A stretch of DNA of 64,000 bases. Source: Ketogulonicigenium robustum (GTDB lineage: Bacteria; Pseudomonadota; Alphaproteobacteria; Rhodobacterales; Rhodobacteraceae). Positions 19,885 through 28,935 of this stretch are shown here, piece by piece (the first letter of the stretch is position 1; every line of letters starts with the position of its first letter). The stretch spans positions 27,501-91,500 of the forward strand of contig NZ_CP019937.1 of the NCBI RefSeq assembly GCF_002117445.1. Direction: 5' to 3'. Made by a program: the position numbers and the translations under genes. The notes beneath the pieces are model-generated. The model worked only from the letters and a program-made list of their open reading frames with translations, was not told the DNA's origin and made no database searches.

Positions 19885-20853
19885 TTATGCGTTCCCGCCC
19901 ATAGCGACCCAGTCGCTGCGCAGGGCTTCGCCGGTCGCATGGCTTACCCCCTCGTTGCCGAGGAACTGGCCCAGCATCCGGTCCAGCGCGCGGATGCGGC
20001 TGGGCTGGGCGATGATCCACGGCGACAGCGACAGCGAGAGGATCCGCGCCCCTTCGGTTTTGCTTTCCGCGTCCAGCGCGGCGAAGGCGCCGTTGATCTG
20101 CCATTCATAGTCGGGGATGGCCATGTTCTGATTATGCAGGATCTTGTGGTCGGACAGGTCCCACGACAGGGGCATCTGGGTCAGATCACCCGCGCTGGTG
20201 CGGAAGGCATAGGGCATGTCGTCGTTGATCCAGTCGGCGATCCATTTGCCGCCCTCGGCTGCGACCAGATCGGGCGTCTGGGCCGATTGCGAAAACGCGG
20301 GCGAGTGCCACCCCGTGACGGCTTGGCCCGACAGGCTGCGCAGGGTGCTGAAGCTTTCTTGCACCAAGGCGACTTCGGCGGCGGGGTCCATCTGGCCGTG
20401 GAACAGGTGGCCCATATCGGTACCGGCGGCAGCGACTTCCCAGTCGCGACGCAAGATTTCTTGCAGCAGATAGGGATAGCGCTGGGCAACGACCGAATTC
20501 ATCGCAGCGGTGGCCTTGATGCCGTATTTATCCAGCACCTTGAAGAGCCGGAAAATGCCCACACGGTTGCCGTAGTCGCGTGTCGAGAAATCCCACACGC
20601 TGGGGTAGGGGCGATCCATCCCCCCCGGCGGGACAAAGGGTTTGGCGGGCATGTCCATGGGGAAATGCTCGAAATGCACTGTCACCCACAGCTTCAGGCG
20701 GCTGCCGTCAGTCCAGTTGCGCACCGGCATATCGCGCAAAAAGCGGCGGTCGAACCGGTCGTGGTCCAGACCCTTGCGGCGGTGCGGGTAGTTGAAATAA
20801 TCGGCGTCGATCCGCGCGTCTGGCGTCACGCTGTCGGGAAGGTAGCTGCTCAT
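19885..20853 (-). CDS. Polysaccharide deacetylase family protein (PuuE-like), first copy
   Basis: About 322 residues, starting MSSYLPDSVTPD at 20853 with ATGA overlap to the second copy upstream. The segment VWDFSTRDYGNRVGIFRLFKVLD matches the PuuE/cyclic-amidohydrolase branch of the NodB fold rather than true chitin deacetylases. Members such as PuuE open the ring of allantoin. The usual HxxxH metal motif is not evident. Together with the isochorismatase-type gene this suggests attack on a cyclic ureide or imide. Confidence 0.82.
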   Translation of the reverse strand: MSSYLPDSVTPDARIDADYFNYPHRRKGLDHDRFDRRFLRDMPVRNWTDGSRLKLWVTVHFEHFPMDMPAKPFVPPGGMDRPYPSVWDFSTRDYGNRVGIFRLFKVLDKYGIKATAAMNSVVAQRYPYLLQEILRRDWEVAAAGTDMGHLFHGQMDPAAEVALVQESFSTLRSLSGQAVTGWHSPAFSQSAQTPDLVAAEGGKWIADWINDDMPYAFRTSAGDLTQMPLSWDLSDHKILHNQNMAIPDYEWQINGAFAALDAESKTEGARILSLSLSPWIIAQPSRIRALDRMLGQFLGNEGVSHATGEALRSDWVAMGGNA

Positions 20854-21779
20854 TGCGACACCACTGTGTTGAAGGGCTTCATCCAGTTGGTGAAGCTGTC
20901 GTAATAGTTCGCCTCGAAATGCGCGGCGATCTCGCGGGCGGTTGCCAGCCAGACCTTGTCGTGGCCGGTGATGTATTTCAGCGCCTCGTCCAGAATGCTC
21001 AGGCGGTGGGGCTGGCCGATCAGATAGGGGTGCAGGGGGATGCACATGACGGTGCCGCTTTCGGCGCCTTCCTCGTACAGTTGGTCGAAGTGGTCCTTGA
21101 TCAGCTGCAGATAGTTGCGCGGCGAGATGTTCTTGAAGTTCAGCACCGGCACGTCGTTCGTTTCCATCATGTAGGGAACGCTGACAAAGCGGCTGGGGTT
21201 GCGGGTTTTTACCGGCATCGGCTGGTCGTCGTGGAACAGATCCAGCGTGTATTTGATGCCTTCCTCGGCCAGCAGGTCTTGCGTGGTCTCTTGGTTGGAA
21301 ATCGCGGGCGACAGCCAGCCAGCCAAGTCCTGCCCCGAGGCGCGTTTGATCGTCTCGCGGCTGTCGCGGATGATCTCGCGCTGCTGGTCCTCGGTCATGT
21401 TGTACATGTAGCGGGTGTTATAGACGCCGTGGCTGAACAACTCCCAGTCCAGCTCGCAGCAGCGTTCTATGATCTCGGGGTAGTGGTCGCACACCGCGAC
21501 GTTCAGCGAGACCGAGCCGCGCACGTTATACTTGGCCATCACATCGGCCATGCGGTTGAAGCCGACGCGGTTGCCGTAATCGCGCATCGAATAGTTGATG
21601 ACGTCAGGCTCGGGGCGGTACCAGACCGACCGGGTGGGCGAGGGCGGCGGAGCGAGTTCGTAGAACTCGATATTGGGCGCGACCCAGAACGCGACGCGGG
21701 CGCCGTTCGGCCATTCGATTTTGGGGCGGCCCTGATAGGGCGCGTAGTCGTAGTTGTTCGGATCTGACAGCTTGGTCAT
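20850..21779 (-). CDS. Polysaccharide deacetylase family protein (PuuE-like), second copy
   Basis: About 309 residues; the start at 21779 (MTKLSDPNNYDYAPYQGRPK) overlaps the upstream stop by ATGA. NYSMRDYGNRVGFNRMADVMA is the PuuE-branch signature, followed by ELFSHGVYNTRYMYNM, GWLSPAISN and a late CIPLHPYLIGQPHRLS. It is a diverged relative of the preceding copy, so the pair may form a heteromer or act on successive intermediates. Confidence 0.85.
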   Translation of the reverse strand: MTKLSDPNNYDYAPYQGRPKIEWPNGARVAFWVAPNIEFYELAPPPSPTRSVWYRPEPDVINYSMRDYGNRVGFNRMADVMAKYNVRGSVSLNVAVCDHYPEIIERCCELDWELFSHGVYNTRYMYNMTEDQQREIIRDSRETIKRASGQDLAGWLSPAISNQETTQDLLAEEGIKYTLDLFHDDQPMPVKTRNPSRFVSVPYMMETNDVPVLNFKNISPRNYLQLIKDHFDQLYEEGAESGTVMCIPLHPYLIGQPHRLSILDEALKYITGHDKVWLATAREIAAHFEANYYDSFTNWMKPFNTVVSQ

Positions 21780-22456
21780 TTTGTCCCCCGTGCTGCAAGG
21801 GCGGCCAACACGTCCGCAACGGGCGTGACGTCGCCATATTTGAAGGCAATGTCGTAAAGGCTGGCGTAGTGGGCCCATGCCTCGCGGTCGGCGACGGTCT
21901 CCTCGGGGACGATCACCTGATAGCCGTGCGACATGGCATCGACGACCGATCCGCGCACGCAGCCCGATGTGGCGCCGCCGGTGACGATCACGGTGTCGAT
22001 CTTGTGCCAGTTCAGCCACGACGGCAGATGCGTTTCAAAAAACGCCGAGGCCATGCGCTTGTGCAAGATCAGGTCGCGCGCGCGGTCAACATCAAGGCGC
22101 GCGTCCAGTTCGGCCTGCGGGCTGTCATGGCCGACGCGCTGCAGCGACATCGGGGTGTCGGTGCGTTTGCTCCACCAGCCCGCATCCTCGCCCGAAGGGA
22201 GGTAGGCGACGTAAGTCCAAATCACCGGCATATCGAGGGCCCGCACCGCGCGCGCCAGCTGGTTCACGTAGTCCAACTGTTTGGGGTCAGCCTCGTACGC
22301 TGATGGGAAGGTGGCGGTATCGGTATAGCGGCGCTGCAGGTCGATGTTCAGCAGCGCGACACGGCTGCCGATCCCGCGCGACGGGATCTTGGGGGCCGCT
22401 TTCCAGTCGTCCCAGATTTGCCGCGCGGTTTTGTCTGTCTCGATCATCTTGCTCAT
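21776..22456 (-). CDS. Isochorismatase family cysteine hydrolase
   Basis: About 226 residues from MSKMIETDKTARQ at 22456. The catalytic triad is visible: Asp in VALLNIDLQRRY, Lys in LILHKRMASAF and Cys in TGGATSGCVRGSVVDA. Relatives hydrolyse N-carbamoyl compounds (N-carbamoylsarcosine amidase, ureidoacrylate hydrolase) or maleamate. It overlaps both neighbours by ATGA. A longer open frame upstream is the shadow of the VOC gene. Confidence 0.9.
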   Translation of the reverse strand: MSKMIETDKTARQIWDDWKAAPKIPSRGIGSRVALLNIDLQRRYTDTATFPSAYEADPKQLDYVNQLARAVRALDMPVIWTYVAYLPSGEDAGWWSKRTDTPMSLQRVGHDSPQAELDARLDVDRARDLILHKRMASAFFETHLPSWLNWHKIDTVIVTGGATSGCVRGSVVDAMSHGYQVIVPEETVADREAWAHYASLYDIAFKYGDVTPVADVLAALAARGTK

Positions 22457-23205
22457 TGCGCGGCACCGCGGATGAGGATCGGCGCGCCGTGGGTGAGGGC
22501 GGGGTTCAACTCGCCATCGGCGATGCCCTTCAGCACCAGATTGACCATCCCGCCTGTGGCGCGCCCGCCGGGTATGACGGCAGGGGACAGCACCTCGACA
22601 TACGCGCCGTCGCCCATGTCGACCCGCAGCCCATTTGTCGCATCGGCCGTGCCGCCAAGGGCGACCAAGGTGTCGACGACCTGCTGCGGGGTGTCGGTGC
22701 TGATCGCGACCGATAGGATGCCCGTTGTGCCGTTGGCATGCACCGACGGCCCCGGGATACGGGCGGCGCGGCCGGTGACATCGGACACCACGAAAGGCAG
22801 GGCGACATCGCCATCGGCGCCGCGGCCGGTCATCAACAGATCCAGCGCCCAAGCCTCGCCGGTCGCGATGACGTTCGACACCGCGACGGGCCCGCGCACG
22901 GGCAGCCCCTTGGCGGCCAACGCGGCGCCGGCGGCTTTGGCATCGGCAACCGTAAACGAATAGTCGGCCAGCCCCTCGCCATCATCCATCACCGGGCCGA
23001 GGCGGTGGCCTGCCCGCGCGGCATCGGATGTGAAGGTCGTCAGCAGAATGTAGGACCCATCCACGAACGAGATGAAGCGGAACGCCGTCGCGCCGTGGCT
23101 GGTGTCGGCGCGTTCCAGCACCGTAAAGCCCAGTGTTTCAAAATCCTGCGCGGCGGTGTCCAGGTCGTCTACCAGCAGCACGATGTGATCGAAGTTCATG
23201 GTCAT
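22453..23205 (-). CDS. VOC (glyoxalase-like) domain protein
   Basis: A 250-residue protein with two vicinal-oxygen-chelate halves: NFDHIVLLVDDLDTAAQDFETLGF opens the first, in which HI contains a candidate metal ligand, and GILSVAISTDTPQQVVDTL the second. The middle reads as in the glyoxalase-like domain group often annotated in catabolic clusters. The reaction is unknown; VOC enzymes include lyases, isomerases and dioxygenases. It is translationally coupled to the isochorismatase gene. Confidence 0.8.
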   Translation of the reverse strand: MTMNFDHIVLLVDDLDTAAQDFETLGFTVLERADTSHGATAFRFISFVDGSYILLTTFTSDAARAGHRLGPVMDDGEGLADYSFTVADAKAAGAALAAKGLPVRGPVAVSNVIATGEAWALDLLMTGRGADGDVALPFVVSDVTGRAARIPGPSVHANGTTGILSVAISTDTPQQVVDTLVALGGTADATNGLRVDMGDGAYVEVLSPAVIPGGRATGGMVNLVLKGIADGELNPALTHGAPILIRGAAQ

Positions 23206-23221
23206 TCTGTCCTTGGTGGCG

Positions 23222-25501
23222 TTATGGCGCGGCGTGCAGCGGGGCGTGCATGACGCGAAGGGGCGGCAATGGGCCGTTCAGGCGTTCGACTTGCACCAGA
23301 CACGACTGGGCCGAGCTGCCCTGACCCAGATCGGATGTGCCGATATCGCGGGTCAGGACGTTGGGGTTGCTGTTGCGATCCAGCGTGCCGTCGGGGTCGT
23401 AGGTGGCACCGGTGGGCAGCAGAACCACGCCTTGCATGACGGCGGGGTCGACCCCCAGAACCGCAAGGCACGCCCCGCGATCATTGAAGATGCGCACGGC
23501 ATCGCCATCCGACAGGCCGCGCTGGGCGGCATCATCGGGGTGCATCACCAGAATTTCGCGGTCGTGGCGCTTGCCCGCGCGGCTGTAACTGGAAAAATCC
23601 ATCTGGCCGTGCAGCTTGCGCGCGGGTTGGGGGGACAGCAGATGCAGCGGGTGCGTTTGCGCGGCGGGGGCCCCCAGCCATTCCTCGGGGTCGAGCCATG
23701 CGGGGTGACCCAGCTGGCCCGCCTCGGCGGCAATGGCGTCGCTGAACAGTTCGATCTTGCCCGAGGGGGTGCCAAGCGGCCTGCCATCAGGGTCGGCCCG
23801 CCAGCTGGCGAACATGGTATAGTCGCCCTCGGGTTCGGGCATTTTGAAATAGCCGGTATCCCAGAAGTCCTGAAAACGGGGCGGGGTAATGCCGCGGCTT
23901 TGCAGACGCCCTGCAATAACCTCCCACGCCTTTTCCAGCCAGTCAGCCTCGGTCTTGCCTTCGGTAAAGGTGTCATACGCGCCAAGGCGCTGGGCGAGGG
24001 CGGCGAAGATCGCGTAATCGTCGCGCGCCTCGGCATAGGGTTCGACCAGCTTGTGCATCGCCAGCAAAAACCGATCGCGCGAGGCGCCGCCGATGTCATT
24101 GCGTTCCAGCGTCACGGTGGCGGGCAGCACGATATCGGCATGGCGCGCGGTGGCGGTCCAATAGCTTTCGTTCACGATGATGGTCTGCGGCTGGCGGAAC
24201 CCCTCGCGCAGGCGGTTCAGGTCTTGGTGGTGGTGGAACGGGTTGCCGCCAGCCCAATAGACCAGCTTTACATCAGGATAAGTTCGCGTCTCGCCGTTGA
24301 AGCGGTAGGTCTGCCCGGGCTGAAGCAGCATGTCGGTCACGCGCGCACACGGGATCGACAGGCCGGTGGCATTCTTGATCGCGGGGATGCCGTAAAGCGG
24401 CGTGCGGTAATTCGGGTTCCCCATCGCATTCGACGATCCGTAGCCGAAGGCAAAGCCCCCGCCCGGAAGGCCGATCTGCCCCAAAGCCGCGGCCAGACCG
24501 ATCGCGGCCCAATAGGGCTGCTCGCCGTGGCGCGCGCGCTGCAGCGACCAATTCAGCGAAACCATCACCCGTTTGCCCGGAAGGCTCTCGGCCAAGGCGC
24601 GAATGTGCGCTGCGGGAATGCCGGTGATCGTGGCCGCCCATTCGGGCGTTTTAGCTACCCCATCGGTGCGGCCCATCAGGTAATCCAGCCAGCGTTCGGC
24701 CCCATGGGTGTAGCGCTGCAAGAAGCCGATGTCGGCCTTGCCCGCCGCAACAACCGCTTGCGTGAGGGCCAGCATCAGCGCGGTATCGGTGGTCGGGCGC
24801 ACGGGCATCCATTCGACGCCGTAGTCATCCTCGATATCCTTGCGCCACGGCGAGATGTTGATGGTGCGCACGCGCTGCGTAATGCCGCGCATGAAGGTGT
24901 CAAAGCGGTGCTCGCCCACGCCCCCCGACTGGATGTCCCAGTTTTTCAACGGGATGCCGCCGAAGGCCAGAAAGATGTCGCAGTGTTCCGCGATGGTAGC
25001 GATGCCGGTTACACTTGAACCTATGGCATCTGGCACCCCCAGCACACGCGGCAGAAAGGCCATGGCAGCACCATAGCTGTAGTTTGTTTCTTGGTCGACG
25101 TAGCCGCCCAGGGCCCCGAAGAACCGCCGCACGAGCGAACGGGCGTGATGCAACCGGCCCGCGCTCGACCATCCGTAAGAGCCTGCGAACAGCGCCCCAT
25201 TGCCGAATGTGTCGCGCACGCGGGCGATTTCACCGGCCACGCGGTCGAGTGCAACGTCCCAATCGACCTCGATATACGTGTCCTCGCCGCGCGCGGCGCC
25301 GTTGTCGCCGGCCAACCAGCCACGGCGCACCGCAGGGCGGGCGATGCGCAGAGGGCTGTCCAGCATCTCGGGCCACGCCTCGTTCATCCGCGAGGGGCGC
25401 GGGTCGTGTTCAAAGGGGTACACACGGGTGATTTTGCCGCCCTCGACCTCGGCGCGAAACGCCCCCCAATGAGAGGCGCAAAGTGGCAGATTTTGCGGCA
25501 T
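23222..25501 (-). CDS. Molybdopterin-dependent oxidoreductase, biotin sulfoxide/TMAO reductase type (BisC-like)
   Basis: A 759-residue molybdoenzyme without a signal peptide, hence cytoplasmic like BisC. GALFAGSYGWSSAGRLHHA carries the probable Mo-ligating Ser (about residue 113); INISPWRKDIEDDYGVEW, VYWAGGNPFHHHQDLNRL and the C-terminal NDRGACLAVLGVDPAVMQGV are guanine-dinucleotide cofactor contacts of the DMSO-reductase family. There is no N-terminal iron-sulfur Cys motif, again as in BisC/TorA/DorA. Expected reaction: two-electron reduction of an S-oxide or N-oxide. It is the first gene of the operon, divergent from a LysR gene. Confidence 0.88.
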   Translation of the reverse strand: MPQNLPLCASHWGAFRAEVEGGKITRVYPFEHDPRPSRMNEAWPEMLDSPLRIARPAVRRGWLAGDNGAARGEDTYIEVDWDVALDRVAGEIARVRDTFGNGALFAGSYGWSSAGRLHHARSLVRRFFGALGGYVDQETNYSYGAAMAFLPRVLGVPDAIGSSVTGIATIAEHCDIFLAFGGIPLKNWDIQSGGVGEHRFDTFMRGITQRVRTINISPWRKDIEDDYGVEWMPVRPTTDTALMLALTQAVVAAGKADIGFLQRYTHGAERWLDYLMGRTDGVAKTPEWAATITGIPAAHIRALAESLPGKRVMVSLNWSLQRARHGEQPYWAAIGLAAALGQIGLPGGGFAFGYGSSNAMGNPNYRTPLYGIPAIKNATGLSIPCARVTDMLLQPGQTYRFNGETRTYPDVKLVYWAGGNPFHHHQDLNRLREGFRQPQTIIVNESYWTATARHADIVLPATVTLERNDIGGASRDRFLLAMHKLVEPYAEARDDYAIFAALAQRLGAYDTFTEGKTEADWLEKAWEVIAGRLQSRGITPPRFQDFWDTGYFKMPEPEGDYTMFASWRADPDGRPLGTPSGKIELFSDAIAAEAGQLGHPAWLDPEEWLGAPAAQTHPLHLLSPQPARKLHGQMDFSSYSRAGKRHDREILVMHPDDAAQRGLSDGDAVRIFNDRGACLAVLGVDPAVMQGVVLLPTGATYDPDGTLDRNSNPNVLTRDIGTSDLGQGSSAQSCLVQVERLNGPLPPLRVMHAPLHAAP

Positions 25502-25752
25502 GAGGTGCTGATCCTTTGGGCGGTTCGGGTTCGTGCGTCAGGTGCGAATGCGGTTTCAGGCCCGACATTGGCCGAAAAACACTCGACATTGAATCGGGTA
25601 GATCATAACTTTTTCATCGTCAAGTTTCGCTGTTGACGTTGGAAATATTATGTTCAAAACATGGGCGAAGTTAGGATGCACATCCCCTTTTTCGCAGCTG
25701 CGCTTGATCATAATGCGTTGAATACAACCCTGAACTTTTGCCCCGAGGATGA
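25502..25752. promoter_or_regulatory. Divergent promoter region between the molybdoenzyme operon and the LysR gene
   Basis: 251 bp separating two outward-reading units. LysR-type regulators usually bind between themselves and the operon they control, so the control site of the eleven-gene operon is expected here. AT-rich stretches near 25600-25660 stand out from the GC-rich flanks, but I could not fix a T-N11-A box or a -35/-10 pair with confidence. Confidence 0.5.
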
Positions 25753-26661
25753 ATGAAACGTTTTAATATCAGGCAGATAGAGGCTTTTCGCGCAGTTGTG
25801 ACCCTCGGCAGTATGACCAATGCTGCTGAACAATTAGGCATTTCCCAGCCCGCCGTGAGTCGCCTGATGTTGGACTTTCAAGAGGCAGTCGGCTTCAAGC
25901 TATTCCGCAAGCAGCGCGGTGGTGCCGAGCCGACCGAAGACGCCCGCCGTCTTTTTGAGCAAGTCGAGAAGCTGTTCGTCGGACTTGAGGAACTGAATCA
26001 AGAGGTTCACGCCATTCGCAGCCTAACCAGCGGATCGATAACGCTGGTTGCGATGGGGCCTTATGACAATGGCATTCTGCCCGATATGATCGCCCGCTTT
26101 CGTCAAAGCTACCCCGACATTTCGGTGCGAATCGACAGCCAGCCGCAAGATCGCGTGATCGAATGGGTCGCATCCGGGCGCGCCGATATTGGCGTCTTGT
26201 CGCTGCCGACGGCGATTTCAACGGTCGATACCTATGAACTGATGACGCGCCCCGCCCTGTGCGCCATGCCGGTCGATCACCCCTTGGCCGCCAAAGATGT
26301 GATCACCCCCGAGGATCTGGCAGATCTGTCGTTCGTCAGTTTTCCGCGCGGCACGCCCTTTCGGTTTCGCACCGACAGTATTTTCGAACGCGCTGGCATC
26401 GAGCGGCAGATGCTGACCGAGGCCTCGACCCACGAAGCCGTCTGCAATCTGATCGCGGCTGGCTTGGGCGTCAGCATTGTCAGCCCGTTTTCCCCGCACC
26501 TGCGACGCAACCCAGCCTTGGCGTTTCGTCCGTTCAAACCCGCCATTCCGATCAGCATCGGCATGGTTTGCGACGAGGCCAGCCTGTCGGTCGCGGCGCG
26601 TGCGCTGCACGGCTTCATTCTCTCCGAGGTGGCGCACCTTGAACAGCGCGCGCCTGCCTAA
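25753..26661 (+). CDS. LysR family transcriptional regulator
   Basis: A 302-residue regulator with the N-terminal winged helix (RQIEAFRAVVTLGSMTNAAE, LGISQPAVSRLMLDFQ) and a periplasmic-binding-protein-like effector domain (about residues 90-295). It is divergent from the molybdoenzyme operon and co-directional with the FAD oxidoreductase, rhodanese and C-S lyase genes; it probably controls both sides in response to an intermediate. Confidence 0.92.
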   Translation: MKRFNIRQIEAFRAVVTLGSMTNAAEQLGISQPAVSRLMLDFQEAVGFKLFRKQRGGAEPTEDARRLFEQVEKLFVGLEELNQEVHAIRSLTSGSITLVAMGPYDNGILPDMIARFRQSYPDISVRIDSQPQDRVIEWVASGRADIGVLSLPTAISTVDTYELMTRPALCAMPVDHPLAAKDVITPEDLADLSFVSFPRGTPFRFRTDSIFERAGIERQMLTEASTHEAVCNLIAAGLGVSIVSPFSPHLRRNPALAFRPFKPAIPISIGMVCDEASLSVAARALHGFILSEVAHLEQRAPA

Positions 26662-26713
26662 CTCTAACAGACCGCGCCGATCGGGCCTGCGGTAAACCGA
26701 AGAAAGCATCTCT

Positions 26714-28045
26714 ATGGACGATCTTGCGCAAAACCCGAACGATTTCACAGTCGTGCCCCCCGAAACCGAGGTGGTGGTGATCGGTGGCGGCATCATCGGG
26801 GCGTGCATCGCCCTCGAGCTGGCCGAACGGAACATTCCCGTCGTTCTGTGCGAGAAAGGCACGATCGGCGAAGAACAGTCCGGCCGCAACTGGGGCTGGG
26901 TGCGCAAGATGGGCCGCGACATCCGCGAGATGCCGCTGATGCTGCGCGCGATGGAGCTGTGGGGCGGGATGGAAGCGCGTGTCGGTGCCGATGTAGGCTT
27001 TCGCCGCCGTGGCATCACTTATTTCTGCGACGAAGAAAAGGATATGGGCAAGTACGAGGCATGGATGAAGGCGATGGAGCCTTTTGGCCTTGATACCCAT
27101 TTTATTGGTCGCGAGCGCGTCAACCAGATCGCCGTCGGCAATACGCGCAACTTCGCGGGCGGCCTGCATACGCCTTCGGATGGCTTTGCCGAACCGCACC
27201 TTGCCGCCCGCCTGATTGCCGAAGGCGCCCGCAAGAAAGGTGCCCGCATCATTGAAGGGTGCGCTGTGCGCGGGTTCGAGACGACCGGCGGCCGCGTCAG
27301 CGAGGTGATCACCGAGAAAGGCCGCATCCGCTGCAATACCGCTGTACTTGCGGGGGGTATCTGGTCCAGCCTGTTTGGGCGCAACCAGAATGTGAAAATT
27401 CCGCAACTGAAGATGCTGTCGCAGGTCATGCGGACACGCCCGATCAGCGGCGGCCCGCTGGGGTGTGGGTCGGGCAAAGGGTTCGGCTTCCGCCAGCGCA
27501 ATGACGGCGGGTACAATATCGGCATGCGCTCGGCCCATGCGGTTGACATCGTGCCCGACAGCTTCCGGTTTTTCCGCGACTACATCCCCGCCATCAAGAA
27601 CGAATGGCGCGCGATGAAGTTCCGCATCGGCAAGCGCAGCTTTCAGGAAACCGCCATGCTGCGCCCATGGTCGATGGATCAGCGGTCGCCGTTCGAGACC
27701 TATCGCATTATGCGCCCCGTGCCCGGCAATGCGATTCTGGACCAAGCGACCATCAACATCAAAACGCTGTTTCCCCAGTTCAAAGACATGGTCGTGAACG
27801 AACGGATGAGCGCGTGGATCGACGTGACCCCTGATGCGATTCCCACGATTTCGCAAGTCGATGCGATTGCGGGCTTCTATGTCTCGACCGGTTATTCGGG
27901 CCATGGCTTTGGCATCGCCCCCGCCGCAGGCCAGTTGATGGCCGAACTGATCACCGGCGAAGCCCCCCATGCCGACCCGACCCCGTTCCGTCACAGCCGT
28001 TTCATCGACGGGTCGGAAATTGTTCACTGGCCGATTGGCTTTTAA
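26714..28045 (+). CDS. FAD-dependent oxidoreductase (D-amino-acid/amine oxidase, DAO family)
   Basis: A 443-residue flavoprotein. The Rossmann dinucleotide motif VVVIGGGIIGACIALELAE lies at about residues 20-38, followed by GWVRKMGRDIREMPLML and a C-terminal FAD contact region YVSTGYSGHGFGIAPAAGQL. DAO-family members oxidise secondary or primary amines of amino acids, with O2 or a membrane acceptor. It follows the LysR gene by 52 bp. No signal peptide; cytoplasmic. Confidence 0.88.
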   Translation: MDDLAQNPNDFTVVPPETEVVVIGGGIIGACIALELAERNIPVVLCEKGTIGEEQSGRNWGWVRKMGRDIREMPLMLRAMELWGGMEARVGADVGFRRRGITYFCDEEKDMGKYEAWMKAMEPFGLDTHFIGRERVNQIAVGNTRNFAGGLHTPSDGFAEPHLAARLIAEGARKKGARIIEGCAVRGFETTGGRVSEVITEKGRIRCNTAVLAGGIWSSLFGRNQNVKIPQLKMLSQVMRTRPISGGPLGCGSGKGFGFRQRNDGGYNIGMRSAHAVDIVPDSFRFFRDYIPAIKNEWRAMKFRIGKRSFQETAMLRPWSMDQRSPFETYRIMRPVPGNAILDQATINIKTLFPQFKDMVVNERMSAWIDVTPDAIPTISQVDAIAGFYVSTGYSGHGFGIAPAAGQLMAELITGEAPHADPTPFRHSRFIDGSEIVHWPIGF

Positions 28046-28056
28046 AGGGGGCCGAT

Positions 28057-28935
28057 ATGGCAAACGACGTGGCAAATGACGTGGGGCCGGATACCTATCT
28101 GGTCGAGCCTGACTGGCTGGAGCAGCACCTCTACGACCCCGGTATCGTGGTGATCGACTGTTCATGGTACATCCCCGAGGCGGAAAAAAGCGCGCGGGCC
28201 GAATTCGGCGCGGGGCATATTCCCGGCGCGCGGTTTTTCGATCTGGATGCCGCATCGGACGCCGCATCGCCCTATGTGAACATGCTGCCCAGCCCTGCGC
28301 AGTTCGCAGCGGTGGCGGGCGGACTGGGTATCGGGCCCGACACATTGGTTGTGGTGTATGACAGCAGCTATGTCTCGGCCCGTGTGTGGTGGATGTTTCG
28401 CCATTTTGGCCACAACCGGGTCGCCATTCTGAATGGCGGCTGGAAACGCTGGTTGGCCGCAGGCTATCCGGTCGAGGCGGGGCTTTCTGACGTGGCGCCT
28501 GTCGCCCATACCACGGCGACCCCTGCCGCAAGGGCAGGCGATGTAGCCGATTGGCACGATGTGCAAGCCGCCCTTGCCGATGGCAGCGCAGGCGTCGTCG
28601 ATGCCCGCACGCACGAGCGGTTCACTGGCGCGCTGCCATCGGGCTATCCGGGGGTGGCTGGGGGGCATATGCCCGGCGCGATCAATGTGCCGTGGGGCCA
28701 GTTGCTGCCGCAGGCGGACGATTACACCTTTGTGTCGCCCGATCAAGCGCGGGCCGTCATGGAAGCCGCCGGTGTGGATCTGGCCCGGCCGCTGATCGCG
28801 ACCTGCGGGTCTGGGGTTACGGCTGCCATTTTGCTGTTTCAATTGGCCCGTATGGGGAAAACCGATGTCACGCTCTATGACGGGTCGTGGCACGAGTGGG
28901 GGCAGCGCGACGACCTGCCGAAGGAGACTGTGTAA
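28057..28935 (+). CDS. Sulfurtransferase, 3-mercaptopyruvate type (two rhodanese domains)
   Basis: A 292-residue cytoplasmic protein with an inactive N-terminal and an active C-terminal rhodanese domain. The active loop is CGSGVTA with the nucleophile at C250, the form of mercaptopyruvate rather than thiosulfate sulfurtransferases (CRxGxR). The N-terminus has a 12-bp tandem repeat encoding ANDV twice. The stop overlaps the start of the next gene (TAATG). It would move sulfur released from a thiol-pyruvate compound. Confidence 0.88.
   Translation: MANDVANDVGPDTYLVEPDWLEQHLYDPGIVVIDCSWYIPEAEKSARAEFGAGHIPGARFFDLDAASDAASPYVNMLPSPAQFAAVAGGLGIGPDTLVVVYDSSYVSARVWWMFRHFGHNRVAILNGGWKRWLAAGYPVEAGLSDVAPVAHTTATPAARAGDVADWHDVQAALADGSAGVVDARTHERFTGALPSGYPGVAGGHMPGAINVPWGQLLPQADDYTFVSPDQARAVMEAAGVDLARPLIATCGSGVTAAILLFQLARMGKTDVTLYDGSWHEWGQRDDLPKETV

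Noticed and set aside
19441-20904. 487-codon plus-strand frame
   Set aside because: It is antisense to the amidase and deacetylase genes, whose motifs are unmistakable; long shadow frames are common in GC-rich DNA.
23198-25018. 606-codon plus-strand frame
   Set aside because: It lies opposite the BisC-type molybdoenzyme; low-complexity composition and no family motif.
26615-28531. 638-codon minus-strand frame
   Set aside because: Shadow of the FAD oxidoreductase and sulfurtransferase genes.
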